Source: Lyophyllum atratum
Lineage: Eukaryota > Basidiomycota > Agaricomycetes > Agaricales > Lyophyllaceae
DNA length: 64,000 nt
Direction: 5' to 3'
NCBI GenBank assembly: GCA_014905825.1
Contig: JACGCN010000014.1
Span: 868,001 to 932,000 of the forward strand
Shown here in pieces: positions 10,510 through 22,200 of this stretch (position 1 is its first letter; each line of letters begins with the position of its first letter). Under the pieces are notes generated by a model. That model ran no database searches. It was not told where the DNA came from and was given only the letters and a program-made list of their open reading frames with translations. Both the position numbers and the translations under genes were made by a program.

Positions 10510-12474
10510 CTATTTCGTCGTGGTCTTCTGAATGAGCTCTATCACTTTCTCTTGCGCATTGTTAGACCGCAAAATCCCCGAAAAGGTCGCCTGATTAGCA
10601 TAATCTCGAATATCTTGATGAACCTTCGTAGCCTCTATGGTCTTGTAAGTTTCTAGCGCGGTGTCGATTTGCTCCACGGTAACGGTTTTATGGGAAGGGT
10701 GTCCAAGAAAAGTTGATCCATCACGAGCGTCAGGTCGACTATGTAGCCCATGAGGCAACGCAAGACTTCAGGGCTACAAACGGCAAGTAAATAAAATAGC
10801 TCAGAGAGTGACACGCGTATGCACACACGTTCTCAGGTAGATTCCTCGGATCCAGGTTAAGAACGCTGCTGAGAGCCCGATGGCCGCAACGGCCGGAGCG
10901 GCAGCAGCGACCACAGCTGATGTTACGCTGATGATACTGCCAATCCGGTCCACGCTCTCGCTAGTGAAGAAGGTCAATATGCTGTCAGAGCGAAGCGAGG
11001 AGCTACCAATACACACAACCACGAATTGAAATCTGAAGGATCTGGCGTGACCAGTTGCACAAGAGCCTTGATCTTCCTCTGAAAACCCTCACCAGTCAAC
11101 AGCTAGAGCAGGATGGTATCGGCTCAAAACGAGTAACGAAAATGATCGCAGGCATACATTATCTGGGTCGTTGAAGTTCCAGCTTGAGGTGATATCGACG
11201 TGAATTGTGGCTAAGCATTGCTCAAGCGTTGAACCCGAAAAATTAGAACTCGATGCAAGACCCTGCCAATATTCTAGAGGTTTGTGATCAGGTTTAATTT
11301 GGCGAGCCTAAAGGAAGACAAATTACGTTTCATGCCGACTCTGTTATGGGCGGACATGGGTTAAAAGACTGAGAGGGGATAAAAACAGCAACCCACTGAA
11401 TGGAGGAACTGATTTTAGATTGGGCGCTAGCTCTCTGGGCCATCGCAGAGACGATCCAGACATCTCCTTCCACCTCGTGCTCCACGCGACCTTGAGTAAG
11501 ATCGATGAGGTTCGTCAAAGTCGATCGGTAGTCCACTGGAAAGAAGAGAACAGATATTGAACAACAGATTAACGGCGGCAAGAATGCAGATTATCAAACC
11601 AGATGTTTTCGCATAAGGAAGCGTATTCCGGAGCTTTTGCAGAGGATCCACGCAGAGATTCTCAAATTCTACATCGGCCCTTTTTAAGCAAAGATCGTTG
11701 ATATCTTGTTCCGACATGGTTTCGAGCTCTTCATCAGTCAGGTCCTCCTCCATACGACTGATGAGTTTATCAAACTTCGTGAAGACGACCACTACGGGCG
11801 CTTGTGCTATAAAGGGTTTGGCTCGTCAGGTATGCTCAAATGGAGACTACTTGTGACTTCCACCTTTCGATGCAAACTTAAGGAATTCTTCGTCACCTGT
11901 TTCGAAGACTCGACCACCAGCAAAAGGAACCTCAATACACAACCTGAATTTTATATTTGAATGAGAGTAACATCATAGAAGTCATGGCTCACCAGACGAC
12001 ATGGAGTCGGTCCTTGAGAGGCACCTCTTTCCCATGAGATCGAATAAAGCTTTTCACCTTCTCCAAGTTCGCGATTTCGCTTGGCTCGAAACCTTGGGAA
12101 TCATGAAGCACGAAACGAGGATTCTCCGGGGATATGATTTCGGTATTGATATCACATACTCCGTGTTCTCGATGCGAGACAGTCTATGCAAGACTCAGTG
12201 ACGATCTTGTGACAAAAATGGGAAGAATTACTGCGATATCGACGTTGAATGCGTGATTGATGAGGCGGGACTTTCCTACTCCAGACTAAGTATCATCGTC
12301 AGAGCAACTGTCGAGGACGACGTTAATCACAACTGACTTTGCCGACTAACAGGATTCGGAATCTACATTGATGACAATCGATAAGCAAGCACCGACGACG
12401 GATCGTCTTTGATCGCACCTTGGACACTGCTCCAATATGTTGTCCGTCGTAGGTTGCAGTGCGTGAGTACTCAT
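10510..12474 (-). CDS. G-domain (HSR1/AIG1-like) GTPase, frameshifted near the 3' end
   Basis: Exons read as 12474..12419, 12362..12338, 12285..12232, 12183..11993, 11943..11864, 11806..11600, 11535..11397, 11340..11327, 11273..11158, 11102..11017, 10981..10829, 10773..10510. The P-loop GKSGVGKS (residues 26-33) is itself split by an intron; DSQG (G3) and TKFD (G4) follow, so it should bind GTP. The C-terminal half ends with membrane-tending AAAAPAVAAIGLSAAFLTWI and the family tail ANQATFSGILRSNNAQEKV. Between LDTLPIKP and TVEQIDTALETYK (about 10,677-10,690) the frame shifts by one base in a run of four A; five A would restore it. So the last ~65 residues are out of frame as given. Function of this large Agaricomycete family is unknown. 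Exon 8 is a 14-nt microexon. Confidence 0.85.
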
Positions 12475-12547
12475 CTTCAAGTCCAAAGATAATGGGCGAA
12501 GATGATGGGGTGAGGCACCAGACCTGGCGCGGCCTGTGCCGTGGTCT

Positions 12548-12982
12548 TCAATGAAGCAACGTTTCCACGGATGACATGTCTTGTGACTTGACGGCGTCTA
12601 TCAGCGATTTACCAGCTGCCGCAGCTATTATCTTAGGTTTAATGTAGACCAGAAGATCAAGTACATGGCGTGGTATTGTGACCGTTTCATCCTCGATCCA
12701 GATCACAATGGAAGATGCTAGGAATGCGATATGGCTGCAGATAAAGTTTGGGAGCACGTCGATCATTCATGCTGCCACGGAAACTATGGCAAGAGAAGAG
12801 GCAACCTCGGTTATGCGGCAACGCGGTATTGGTACGAGCCCGCGCCCATCCAGTTTGATAAGCTTCAACGTATGATACCGCGAAAAGCGGTATCCCAAAT
12901 CCGCATGAATGGGCAAGCCTAAGAATGCGCTTAAGACACAGACATCAAACGCAGGAGACTGGCATACCTTTGTAATAAGCAT
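12548..12982 (-). pseudogene. Unrecognised coding stretch with one in-frame TGA
   Basis: Two minus-strand frames in the same phase (12982..12767 and 12766..12548) are separated only by a TGA. Both sides look coding: LPIHADLGYRFSRYHTLKLI and LASSIVIWIEDETVTIPRHV. Hydrophobic segments suggest membrane association. It lies directly upstream of the GTPase start on the same strand. A nonsense-mutated gene, or two exons whose splice I could not place. No family recognised. Confidence 0.35.
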
Positions 12983-13013
12983 GCTCTAGGTTTGCCTATG
13001 AAACGTAGTAGAC

Positions 13014-13366
13014 ACTGGAGAAGACTTTCCCAGCAGTGCCGTCAGGAACGGTGTGGAATCCAGCCCTGTTACATGGCCTTCCGTCGGAGGAATCAGCTTG
13101 CCTAGTCGTCTCCCGTCGTTGGGCGGGAGTGGGCAAGTAACAGTCGAGGGAGCTGGAGATTTCTCGAGAGACGTTCCACCAGTGCAAACTAGAACTGCGC
13201 TAGATATACGTTTCACCTGTATAGGAAGGGAGACAGGTTGCAGACAGGTGCAACCGTTGAACTTAACGTGGCCATCGGAAGCGTGGTAGGAACGCGCGGC
13301 AACGACAGGGATCCGACCGTACTTAGTATCGTCGAACAGTGTCCAGAAGGTTCAAGTCGTTCGTAA
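13014..13366 (+). CDS. Possible short spliced gene, unknown
   Basis: Plus-strand frame EDFPSSAVRNGVESSPVTW, then VTVEGAGDFSRDVPPVQTRT ends at a GTTTCA donor (13,210) and continues after a GACAG acceptor (about 13,248) as ATVELNVAIGSVVGTRGNDR to a TAA at 13,364. The spliced frame has no stop, but no start exon was found and no family is recognised. Confidence 0.3.
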
Positions 13367-13644
13367 TTTCTGAAGCACAGGCCAGGAAGAAACGTTGAAG
13401 CGTTCACTTAATTCAAGTTCACATTCCGAGTGTGCGGGCCGGCGAGCTCGGCCATTGACATTTTTGAACCGAGGTCGGAACTTGGAGGACATCTGGGAGT
13501 TGGAAAAACCGGCGTAAATGACCGGCGGGTTTGTTGTTGCCGGTTAGCCGCCGACCTCACGATGTTCGCAAAACACACGACAACAACTCATTTTTCCTTG
13601 CCATGGCCGCCGACGACGCTCAACAGCGCACGGCAGGTTCTCAT

Positions 13645-13822
13645 CCAGGCTCCTAAAACCAGCCGCTCGAACCGCTCGTATGGTCCTTTATCCATCTGGC
13701 CACGTTCATGTTCTATCAGAATTTTTTATCTTATCTTATCTGACCAAACTAAATAAACAAAACTTCCCCCAAACTCGCGGGCTCAACACGACCGGTTCGA
13801 GCGGCTGGTTTTAGGAGCCTGG
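13645..13822. repeat. 178-bp element with 30-bp perfect terminal inverted repeats
   Basis: Bases 13645..13674 are the exact reverse complement of 13793..13822; the arms begin CCAGGCTCCTAAAACC. The 118-bp spacer is AT-rich. No target-site duplication is visible. It could be a small MITE/fold-back element, or a hairpin. It abuts the truncated MET17 relic, where homology to that gene ends at 13,826. Confidence 0.7.
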
Positions 13823-13825
13823 GGG

Positions 13826-14088
13826 CTGAGCAGATTGTCCGGAAGAAGTGGCAACAGCAGCAGCGCCACCTTCGAGGGCAGTGATGCGCTTCTCAAAGAC
13901 GTCCTAAACTACGGTTCGGCAAAGAGCAGAATGCAATGATCGGACGCGGTACGCACCGAGGTGATTCCCACTATGAGAATAGATATGGCCCGGAGCTCTG
14001 CAAAGAATTCGGATATCTATGAATGTACTTAGGCAAGGGAAATAGAAGCAAGGCGGGCGGACCTCAGATTAAACAAATCAGCGCCGTG
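13826..14088 (-). pseudogene. MET17: Relic of O-acetylhomoserine sulfhydrylase
   Basis: Two minus-strand exon remnants of this PLP enzyme (sulphide + O-acetylhomoserine to homocysteine) remain. 14088..14060 reads HGADLFNLR after a CTCACAG acceptor; 13903..13826 reads DVFEKRITALEGGAAAVATS then SGQSAQ, the well-known N-terminal sequence. Between them, the part that should read like N-I-Y-S-R-I-x-N-P-T is present but scrambled by small indels (about 13,958-14,010). Homology stops exactly where the inverted-repeat element begins. Only ~60 of ~430 residues survive, so it cannot be functional. Confidence 0.8.
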
Positions 14089-16910
14089 CTGTGAGACAAA
14101 TAACGCGTCCATGGGATACACGACGCGAGATAGAAAAAAGTTTCACAATATCTGAGAGGGAGGTATACAAGGTGCGATGGTGGAGGCAGCGCGACGGGTT
14201 GGTTCAGACTTCATGGTCAACACTACACTCGATGTGTACTACAGGTTCGATCAGCCGCCGGTCTGCCGCCGATCCTTCTCGACCGGCTGACGCCGACCTT
14301 TCCAAATGCCAGATTTACTGGGAACTTGAAAACCACCTGGCACATGGTCAACACATGGTATCTGTTACTGTACTCTAATACATACAAGGTGGCCATACAT
14401 GATCACAATGCACACCTCGAACTTGACTTGGAGTCGGATACTGGTCGGACATCCCTCATTGCACCAAGTTGCACCATACCACCGAAAACACCTCAACACG
14501 CGAGCCTGCTCCCATCGACCGCGCCATTTTGTCCTGCACCTCTCGCAAGACCTCTCGCGAGACTCTCGCAATATTACCGAGGCAATGGAGAACGTACTCA
14601 GGGCTCATGCAAGCCTTCACCCGTCTGAGTAGGTTGGGTTTCTCGCTTCTCTGTCAACACTTGCTCATGTCTACCTATAGGTAGGCAGCCTCTAGCATTC
14701 ACCGATGTGCCATGTAGCCAACTTCGCGTGAGATATATGTTTCCGTGCACGACAGCCGATATCCCCTAAGTGCACCGCAATATGGACAAAGATGGACAGA
14801 TGGACAACTACACGCTGGTAGAAGCAATCGTTTCCTATGTGCGCTTTCCGTTTCTCATCTCGTCATCTTCCCTGGCCGCCTGCAATGTAGATCCCCCCCG
14901 TCGACTGCCGCAGATACGCAAAAGCATTGAGCGAGAGCAGAGGGGTTAGTTTGAATTAGAGCAACAGCGTCCAGGACCGTTTCCAGAATGGCCGGCATGC
15001 CGAACATTGAGGTCTTGGGAGCAGTCAAGCTGGCGGTCCGGAGCATGCACCAATCCGGGATTGACGGGAATAGACCAACGTACACGGTGTGGAGCACGCT
15101 TTCGAGGGCATTCGCAGCGTCGAGCAAGATGTTTGGAATATACGAGTTGATCGAGCACATAGCGTGAATGACAAGGCTTGACGTAGTGGGCGTATATTGA
15201 GATGAACGGTGAAGAGGTAGCGTAGGTATTCTACACCCTTCTTTCACCTTGTCTCTGTGTTTATTGATGCTTTACGCCTAGACACGGAAGTACACGAACT
15301 CTTCCATTTGATTATACGACTTATCCCCTGTCATACTTTGCAACGAGTTCGAGCGCCCTCCACGTGTGACGTGTCTTCACCCAAGATTTCGACACTCAGC
15401 ACGACTCGATTCTTCACTCTTCATCGCTCCGCAAAACCCACCTCGCCACCCAGGTTGTTCCACCTACCAGGATTCCTTTCAAGCTCCATCCATCCGAGCT
15501 CCCCGAACGAGTATCATCCCTTCGAAGACCGTGGACATTGCTCGCTTCCTACACCGCCAAATGGGCCTCATGTGACCCAGACTCTGAGAAATAATTCAAT
15601 TCCCACGTAAAATGTTGACGTGTGTGTGGCCTGAACCCACGTCGAAACAGCGTGGCCCGAAATTAGCTGCCTCCGTCGTGCCCAACAATGTGATCAACAC
15701 ATTTGTAAATTGTATGGGACACACCTATCAGCCAAAAAATTGAAATACGCTGTATTTTGAATCCTGAGTGTTCAGAATCTTCAAAATGACCTCAACCGAC
15801 TCCAAAGCCAAGGTCTAAAATTTTTATTTGCCTCTATGACTAGAGCAGGTCACTGTCGAGCTTGAGCTGGGTCCGTGCACACCATCCTTCGTCTTTTTTT
15901 TTCACAAGTCATTTTGCACTCCGCTTGAATTCCAAATACAACGCAAACATTCTTCAACATCACCCCTTGTCTTCTTCCCTTACCTTGCCTTCGTCGAGAG
16001 TTCGCTGCCTCCCACATCAGTTGTCGTTCAACTTTCAACATTGACCGCTACCAGGCACACCGCTGCCTCGCTTCAAGCTTTGTGGACCTCCAAGTCGTCT
16101 TGCCCGTACCTTGCTCTCAAGACTTCGAGCCGATGATACATGGGCCGTATCCTTATGCCACCGAGGACCTTGTTCAGCCCCTGCGAAGCTGGTTTTTCGA
16201 GTCTCTGTTACCCTCCCGGATGCCATGCTTGCCTCCACCTGGACCGGAGCCGACCGTACGCGGAGCCGACCGAGCCGCCCTTCTCGAGCATCCAAGAATC
16301 ATCTTAGCCGTCCTCAGGTCATCCAGGTCCCTCTTGTTTCGCTATGTTGCTCGCTGGCTGTTTGTGCCGTAGTTTTTATGTTTAAATTGTATATGTATTA
16401 CGTGTTTCAACATGATTCCCCACCGCTGTAGCATAGTCGTGATGTATTGTCGGCTCATAGTCAGAATATAACAAATTTTGCTTGCATCCATTCGAATTCG
16501 CGTCAGTCTGTGAACGATGCCAGAAAAAAGCCAAAATATCGATGATTAATCCAAGTAACCCACATATCTACCTGCACCTGTCCACCAGGTGCCGGAAATA
16601 CGTGCTCACACGTAGACCTGGTAGCACGATGCTCAAATTTCTGATTGCATCTGGCTACCAGGTGAGTTTGGCGCGGGAATGACGGGCTTTGAACTGGGTT
16701 CTAATTTCTCAATCTCACGTTCCAGGCATGTGCAATCCAAATGCCGGTGTATCATGCTCATCGGCACGCTCCACGCTCCGCCGCCTTTTTCTCAGGAACC
16801 GCTCCCCCAAGTCATGGAAGGCTGAGTTCATCGCTTCCTCCCTCGTGCCCATACCACGCACTTTCGTCACCTTCTCTATCCCATTGCGCCCCACAAATCC
16901 TCAGGACATA
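14089..16910. other. Long stretch without a supported gene
   Basis: Many short open frames on both strands, none with a recognisable motif. The longest, minus 14,855-15,247 (130 codons, contains SSLVIHAMCSINSYIPNIL), could be a real exon but has no partner. Short runs of C or T and pyrimidine-rich tracts near 15,400-16,050 look like untranslated DNA. Nothing else seen. Confidence 0.45.
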
Positions 16911-17406
16911 ATGAGTCATTCGCCTCTCGCAGACGCGGCTTTCTCTGCACCCCTCACGGAACCTCCAGAGACATGGACAGGAGGAGCTATCATCTATATT
17001 CAGGGCTGCCTGAGTGTGTACTCGCGGGGCTCAACACTGCCTCATCTACTTCTATCTGCTAGCCTTTCCATGTCTCGGTTCTCTCCCACCTCGACTTCGA
17101 ACACCGCGGTCTGGCTTTATCGAATGAAATGCCCGTCTACCACGTCTATTTTCGCATAGTTGGAGGTTGCGGGAACATCGTGTACACTCGAAGGAGCAAG
17201 GTATGTGTTCTGAATGTGCTTCGACACGAATCATCCGTCTAACTAAGTAGGGCGAATTAAACAGCGCCTGGATTCGGTCTATATACCAACTAGGAGATCT
17301 CGCTGCGAAATCAAGAGGGACTGGGGAGGCCATTCCTCAATCAACCCCTGAGGACGACGGAATACCCGGGATCGACCAACTCACAGGGTCCCGCTGCTGT
17401 GCATAA
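16911..17406 (+). CDS. Predicted three-exon gene of unknown function
   Basis: Exons 16911..17015, 17063..17200 and 17251..17406 (introns 47 and 50 nt; GTGTAC and GTATGT donors, CTGCTAG and AAGTAG acceptors) give 132 residues with all three phases at zero. Segments read as protein: HLDFEHRGLALSNEMPVYHV, GNIVYTRRSKGELNSAWIRS. The C-terminus ends in two cysteines before the last residue. No homology recognised; support is only frame continuity and splice-site quality. Confidence 0.4.
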
Positions 17407-18018
17407 GCACCTTCCTGCAATCACGCAATCTTTATCACGGCTCTGGCATGGATACGGGCAGCCTTCCACCACCAGGATTCGTCCGCCCCCCTCCTTCCGA
17501 TTTTTCCGTCTTTTAAACCACATAACTACCCATCGCGATGGACGATGCGTCCAAGATCCTGCCGAGGTATCTCTGAAATGCGAGGTATACGGTTGTGGAT
17601 GTGGTCGATGCGGCGGCGTGGAGTCGCGCTCGTTCTGATGACATCGATGCACTGGTCGTGGGGATCATGGCTTAAGATGAAGCAGAGGAGGAGGAGGTGT
17701 GCCCTTCCGCCAGCTCGAGGAATTGTCGTGATCGGATTGGGAGGGGGGGCATGTTCGTGTGTGGCGTGCTCGCAGGTCGGGTCCGTCTAAGGCGGCGGAT
17801 GATTCTGGGAGACGGATAGCGATATCGTATTGAGTCCGATATAGATCAAGTTTACTGTACTTATGGTACCGGTTGGAATACGAAAGGCAATGGTTGAGAC
17901 AATCTGAACAACAGGCAAAGGAAACAATAAAGGACTGGTGGACATGGGGAAGGAACGTGTAGCAACATTAAAGGTAGCTGAACTTCAGAGGCAGAGTGGG
18001 CATCGACAGGCACGATAG
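17407..18018. other. Possible exons of an unresolved plus-strand gene
   Basis: A frame VVDVVDAAAWSRARSDDIDA (about 17,593-17,665) looks coding, as does an ATG at 17,538, but I could not connect them. Otherwise no gene seen. Confidence 0.25.
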
Positions 18019-18369
18019 ATCCCACGTCACCAAGGTCGAGCATATAACATTCGCACCGCGAAACCTGCGCCCGTCACCACCGCGCATGACATTCGTGAGA
18101 CTTGGTTCGATTTGGTGAAAGGAGCCAGGGTTGATGGGAGGACTATGGATGCGGTTGCTTCCTCTGCTTGCAAGCTGCACAGGCTCATGCCGCTGCTGTA
18201 CCAGACGCAGGGTGGTAGGTGGGAGATACGCAACTGAACCCCGTATCAAAAGATTTGATGAATCCCCCCGCCCACGATCTATCGGTCACGATCGAGAGTC
18301 CTGTAACCAAGTATAACGTGGTGGTGAGAGGCACGGCGATGGGGACTTCCTCGGCGTCTTCGGCTTTTT
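18019..18369 (+). CDS. Unrecognised coding exon(s), possibly frameshifted
   Basis: After an ACGATAG acceptor the frame runs QGRAYNIRTAKPAPVTTAHD, IRETWFDLVKGARVDGRTMD to LYQTQ (18,210). A second frame, offset by one, continues from 18,219 as LNPVSKDLMNPPAHDLSVTI, ESPVTKYNVVVRGTAMGTSS to a GTATTC donor at 18,370. The two belong together by composition but are separated by a frame change with no usable intron, suggesting decay or a sequence error. No family recognised. Confidence 0.3.
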
Positions 18370-19266
18370 GGGTATTCGTAAGTCAGCACCACGAGCACCG
18401 GCGGACAGAGAAGGTGGGAGAGAATTCAGGATTAAACCGGGGGGTGGGCAGGTGATATGCAGGAGCGCAACGAGGGAGGCGAAGGCCGGCGTCACGTTCG
18501 GATCAAAGCGTGAGGGCGCCGGGTCGGGGCTAGGGCGACACAGGGTGAGGCGCGAGCGAGGGGTAAGCTGGGAGGCGAGCCATATGGCCTAGACCATGGG
18601 TGAGGAGAATGGTAGGGGCAAACAGCATGCCCGCAAAGAAGGTCGAGCTGATTTACGTGTGAGTCAACGAGTTTGTGGCTGCAAAGAAAAAAGCATCAGC
18701 ACTCTGCGGTCATAGGAGAAAACGGCAGTGCAATGGTCAAAGAAACGGACGGAATTTTGAAAAATGGAAGAAATGGTGAGGACGAGAAAAGGAAGACACG
18801 TACCCATGCCCATGCCTCGTAGGTTATACAGGGGGCTCGAAGCCGGACGGCTAACCCGGATGGAATCTTAGACGGGATGGCATCCGATAATATCAACCTG
18901 GGCGGCTTCAAGAGTGTTAACATTGGGACGGGAAGCCGATGCTGGAAAGGCTGGCATGTATGTACCCAGGCGTACGTTGGTCTTGAGCAAACATTGACAA
19001 CTGCCCCTCCTTCAACCTGTCGGCCCTAGGCTGTCATCAAAATTCCTGCAAATTTCGTTTCAGAACTCCTGTGGGTACGGCGACGAGATGGTAGGATGGG
19101 AGGCGGGAAACAGCTTCAAGGGTAGGTGTTCTTGTGGGCAACTACTCGGCCCGGGATGGGTCGGACTTTCAATCGCACTTGGGGGCCTGTGCGTCTCTGT
19201 GCGTCCCATGCCACCGTCAACCTTATCTTCCTTCCACGATCTCCCCTTGCATAACAGTCATTCGGC
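18370..19266. other. No supported gene
   Basis: GC-rich, many short overlapping frames, no recognisable motifs. Probably includes the promoter of the G-domain gene starting at 19,267. Confidence 0.4.
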
Positions 19267-22200
19267 ATGCAGAACGCTATCGACCTCCGAAGTAAATGTA
19301 GGCACTTTCGAATTCTCATTATTGGCCGAGCAAATGCGGGCAAGACGACCATCCTGAAGAAAGTGTGCAATTCCATCGAAGATCCCGAGATCTTCAGTCC
19401 ATCCGGCAAAAAGGTAATCGTATCAGCACTCGACCGCGATTAAGCTACCTGATATCGTCATTCTTAACGTCCTTCAGCTTGATCCCGCAAACGTTGAAGG
19501 ATCAGCAGAGGTTTGACTTCTGTGTCCTTCCTTCAATTCGGTCACGCTTATTGTCTGAACGCAGCGCGGATTACATGATATCGAGAACCAACTTATATTC
19601 AAGAGCAACCCACAGTTCATTTTCCATGACTCCCGTGGATTCGAATCTGGCTCTATTGACGAAATGAAGATCGTACAATCCTTCATCAGCAAACGGGCGC
19701 AAAGCACAGTATTACCCGAACAACTTCACTCGATTTGGTGCATTGTTTCACACTTCACACGCAGCAGGTTGAAACTGACTGGATCCATCATAGGTATTGT
19801 CTGCCGACGGACACAGACAGGCCGCTATTGGAGGCTGATAAGAAGTTCTTCAATGAATATGGTAGTGGGAGTGGTGAGTGATCTCCTGTACGCCTATAGT
19901 TGAACTATACTAAGTATCTCTTTGACATCGAAGTGCCCGTCGTGGCAATTTTCACTAAGTTTGATGGCCTTGTCACAACGGTGTTCAACAATCTTCGGAA
20001 AGAGCTTGGCATCAGAGAAGCAAAAAATAAGAAGGTTCAACATGCACAGGAGAAGCTGAAGACCAATTTTGTAGAACCGCTCATGGCAACTAAATTCCAT
20101 CCATCAGATCATGTGCGACTGGACGGTTGGTTGACTTGCATGATGTATTTTTATATTTCTAACTTCTGACAAATTCTTTTTTCTTATTTTACGGTCAGAT
20201 ATGCGAAAGGCCAAGAGTAATTGTGCCCAGCTGATTGAGAAGACAGCAGATGGACTTGGCAATGACACCTTGCAGCTGTTATTTGTGTCCGTACAGCAGA
20301 ACAATATTGGACTTTGTATCCAGAAGGCAGTAAAAATGTGAGTGGCTTCTTGATTCATCTCTCATCTTTTTCTCATCACCAGCTGTTTTGTAGGTTTTAT
20401 GAATTGTTGGATGTCAGAAAAATAAAAGGTATGCACCAACCCTCACGTTTTATGGATTTGATATGTAGGGATGTTTTTAGGCCGTGAAACTTCTTTAGAG
20501 GTGTTTGTGCTGGAAATTTTTGCATGGTTCCCACATGTATGGGTATGTGGCAGCACAGTTTTGAAGTGAAACCATTTATAAAATGGCTGACAATGATACA
20601 GACTGTAGGTATCTGATTGTGAAATGCATTTTCACAAATATTGACCTAGGCTTGGGTCTGAATAACAGAATGTCAGTGTCCGATTATTCTGGTTATGTGA
20701 AGGATTTCTTATGTCAGGATTTCACTAGGTTGTAAGACATCAATATCTGTTCGAGTATAATCAAATAATTCTATTGTTCTAGGAGGTAAGGAGATTATTT
20801 TCATTTATTATTGGCATGCTCAGCATTTGATGAAAACAATTAGTATGTAAGTGATGAAAGTGATTTCCCATTCCCAGAATTACATTGATGACACATTTTA
20901 TATATAGGATGTGAGTGGGATTCATGACAGTAGTGCTCCCGTTACAATCATGCTTTCCTTTACAGAAGGTGAGGATACGTCCAAGTCAGAGCATTATTCT
21001 GGTGAGAAGTATCTGATTAATAATAGGAAGTAAGCCCCAATTTCATATCATCAAATCTGGGTCACTTATGCTGCATGACTTGAATTTGTGTGCAATTCAA
21101 ACAGCATGTAAGTTCGATTGTGTTTTTATGCCATGAATCAGTGTTCTTTTTGTACTTTGAGCCTGTTTCATGTCACTGACCACCTTGCCTGTGGCCTCCG
21201 TTCTCAACAGCCTGTCAGTGTCGTCCTTGTACTTTGAGCCTGGCTTTGTGTTACTGACCACCTTGCCTGTGACCTCCATTTCCAACAGGAGGTGAGTATC
21301 GTCCTTGTACTTTGACTCTGGTTTCACGTTACTGATCACCTTGCCTGTGACCTCCATTTTCAACAGGAGGTGAGTGTCGTCCTTGTACTTTGACTCTGGT
21401 TTCACGTTACTGATCACCTTGTCTCTGGCCTCTATTCTCAACAGCTGGTGAGTGTCGTCTTACTTTGAGCCTGGTTTCATGTAACTGACCGCCTTGCCTG
21501 TGACCTCCATTTTCAACAGGAGGTGAGTATCATCTTTGTACTTTGACTCTGGTTTCATGTTACTGACCGCCTTGCCTGTGGCCTCTATTTTCAACAGGCG
21601 GTGAGTATTGTCTTTGTACTTTGACTCTGGTTTCATGTTACTGACCGCCTTGCCTGTGGCGTCTATTTTGAACAGGAGGTGAGTGCCGTCTTTGTACTTT
21701 GAGCCTGTTTCATGTCACTGACCACGTTGCTTGTGGCCTCCATTTTCAACAGGAGGTGAGTATCGTCCTTGTACTTTGAGCCTGGTTTCATGTAATTGAC
21801 TGCCTTGCCTGTGGCCTTCAATCTCAACAGCCTGTCAGTGTCGTCCTTGTACTTTGAGCCTGGCTTTGTGTTACTGACCACCTTGCCCTATGGCCTCCAG
21901 TCTCCACAGTCTGTGAGTGTTGTCCTTGTACTTTGAGCCTGGTTTTGTATTACTAAACACCTTGTCTTGTGGCCTCCAATCTCAACAGGTTGTGGGTGTC
22001 ATCTTTGTACTTTGAGCCAGTTTCATGTGACTGATATCCCTCTCATTGTATGTGCAGATAGTAAGCATCAGCCATTGCTGTTATTTTGCATTATATTGAA
22101 TGTTTACACTTGATTCATCCACAACTTCAATGCAGTTTGTAAGTTTTTACATCATAATGATTTGTAGTTCCATCTTTGCTAAGTGATACTCACATTCTTC

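Noticed and set aside
13645..13822. hAT transposon assignment for the inverted-repeat element
   Set aside because: Arms begin CAGG like some hAT ends, but no 8-bp target duplication is present.
21097..21881. Lys/Asp-rich repeat protein on minus (KYKDDTHLLL repeats)
   Set aside because: It is the reverse frame of the intron repeats; the plus-strand GTPase explains the region better, and the frame breaks repeatedly.
21133..21991. CRISPR-like array
   Set aside because: Regular spacing, but units are nearly identical throughout with no unique spacers, and the host is a eukaryote; it is a tandem repeat containing splice signals.
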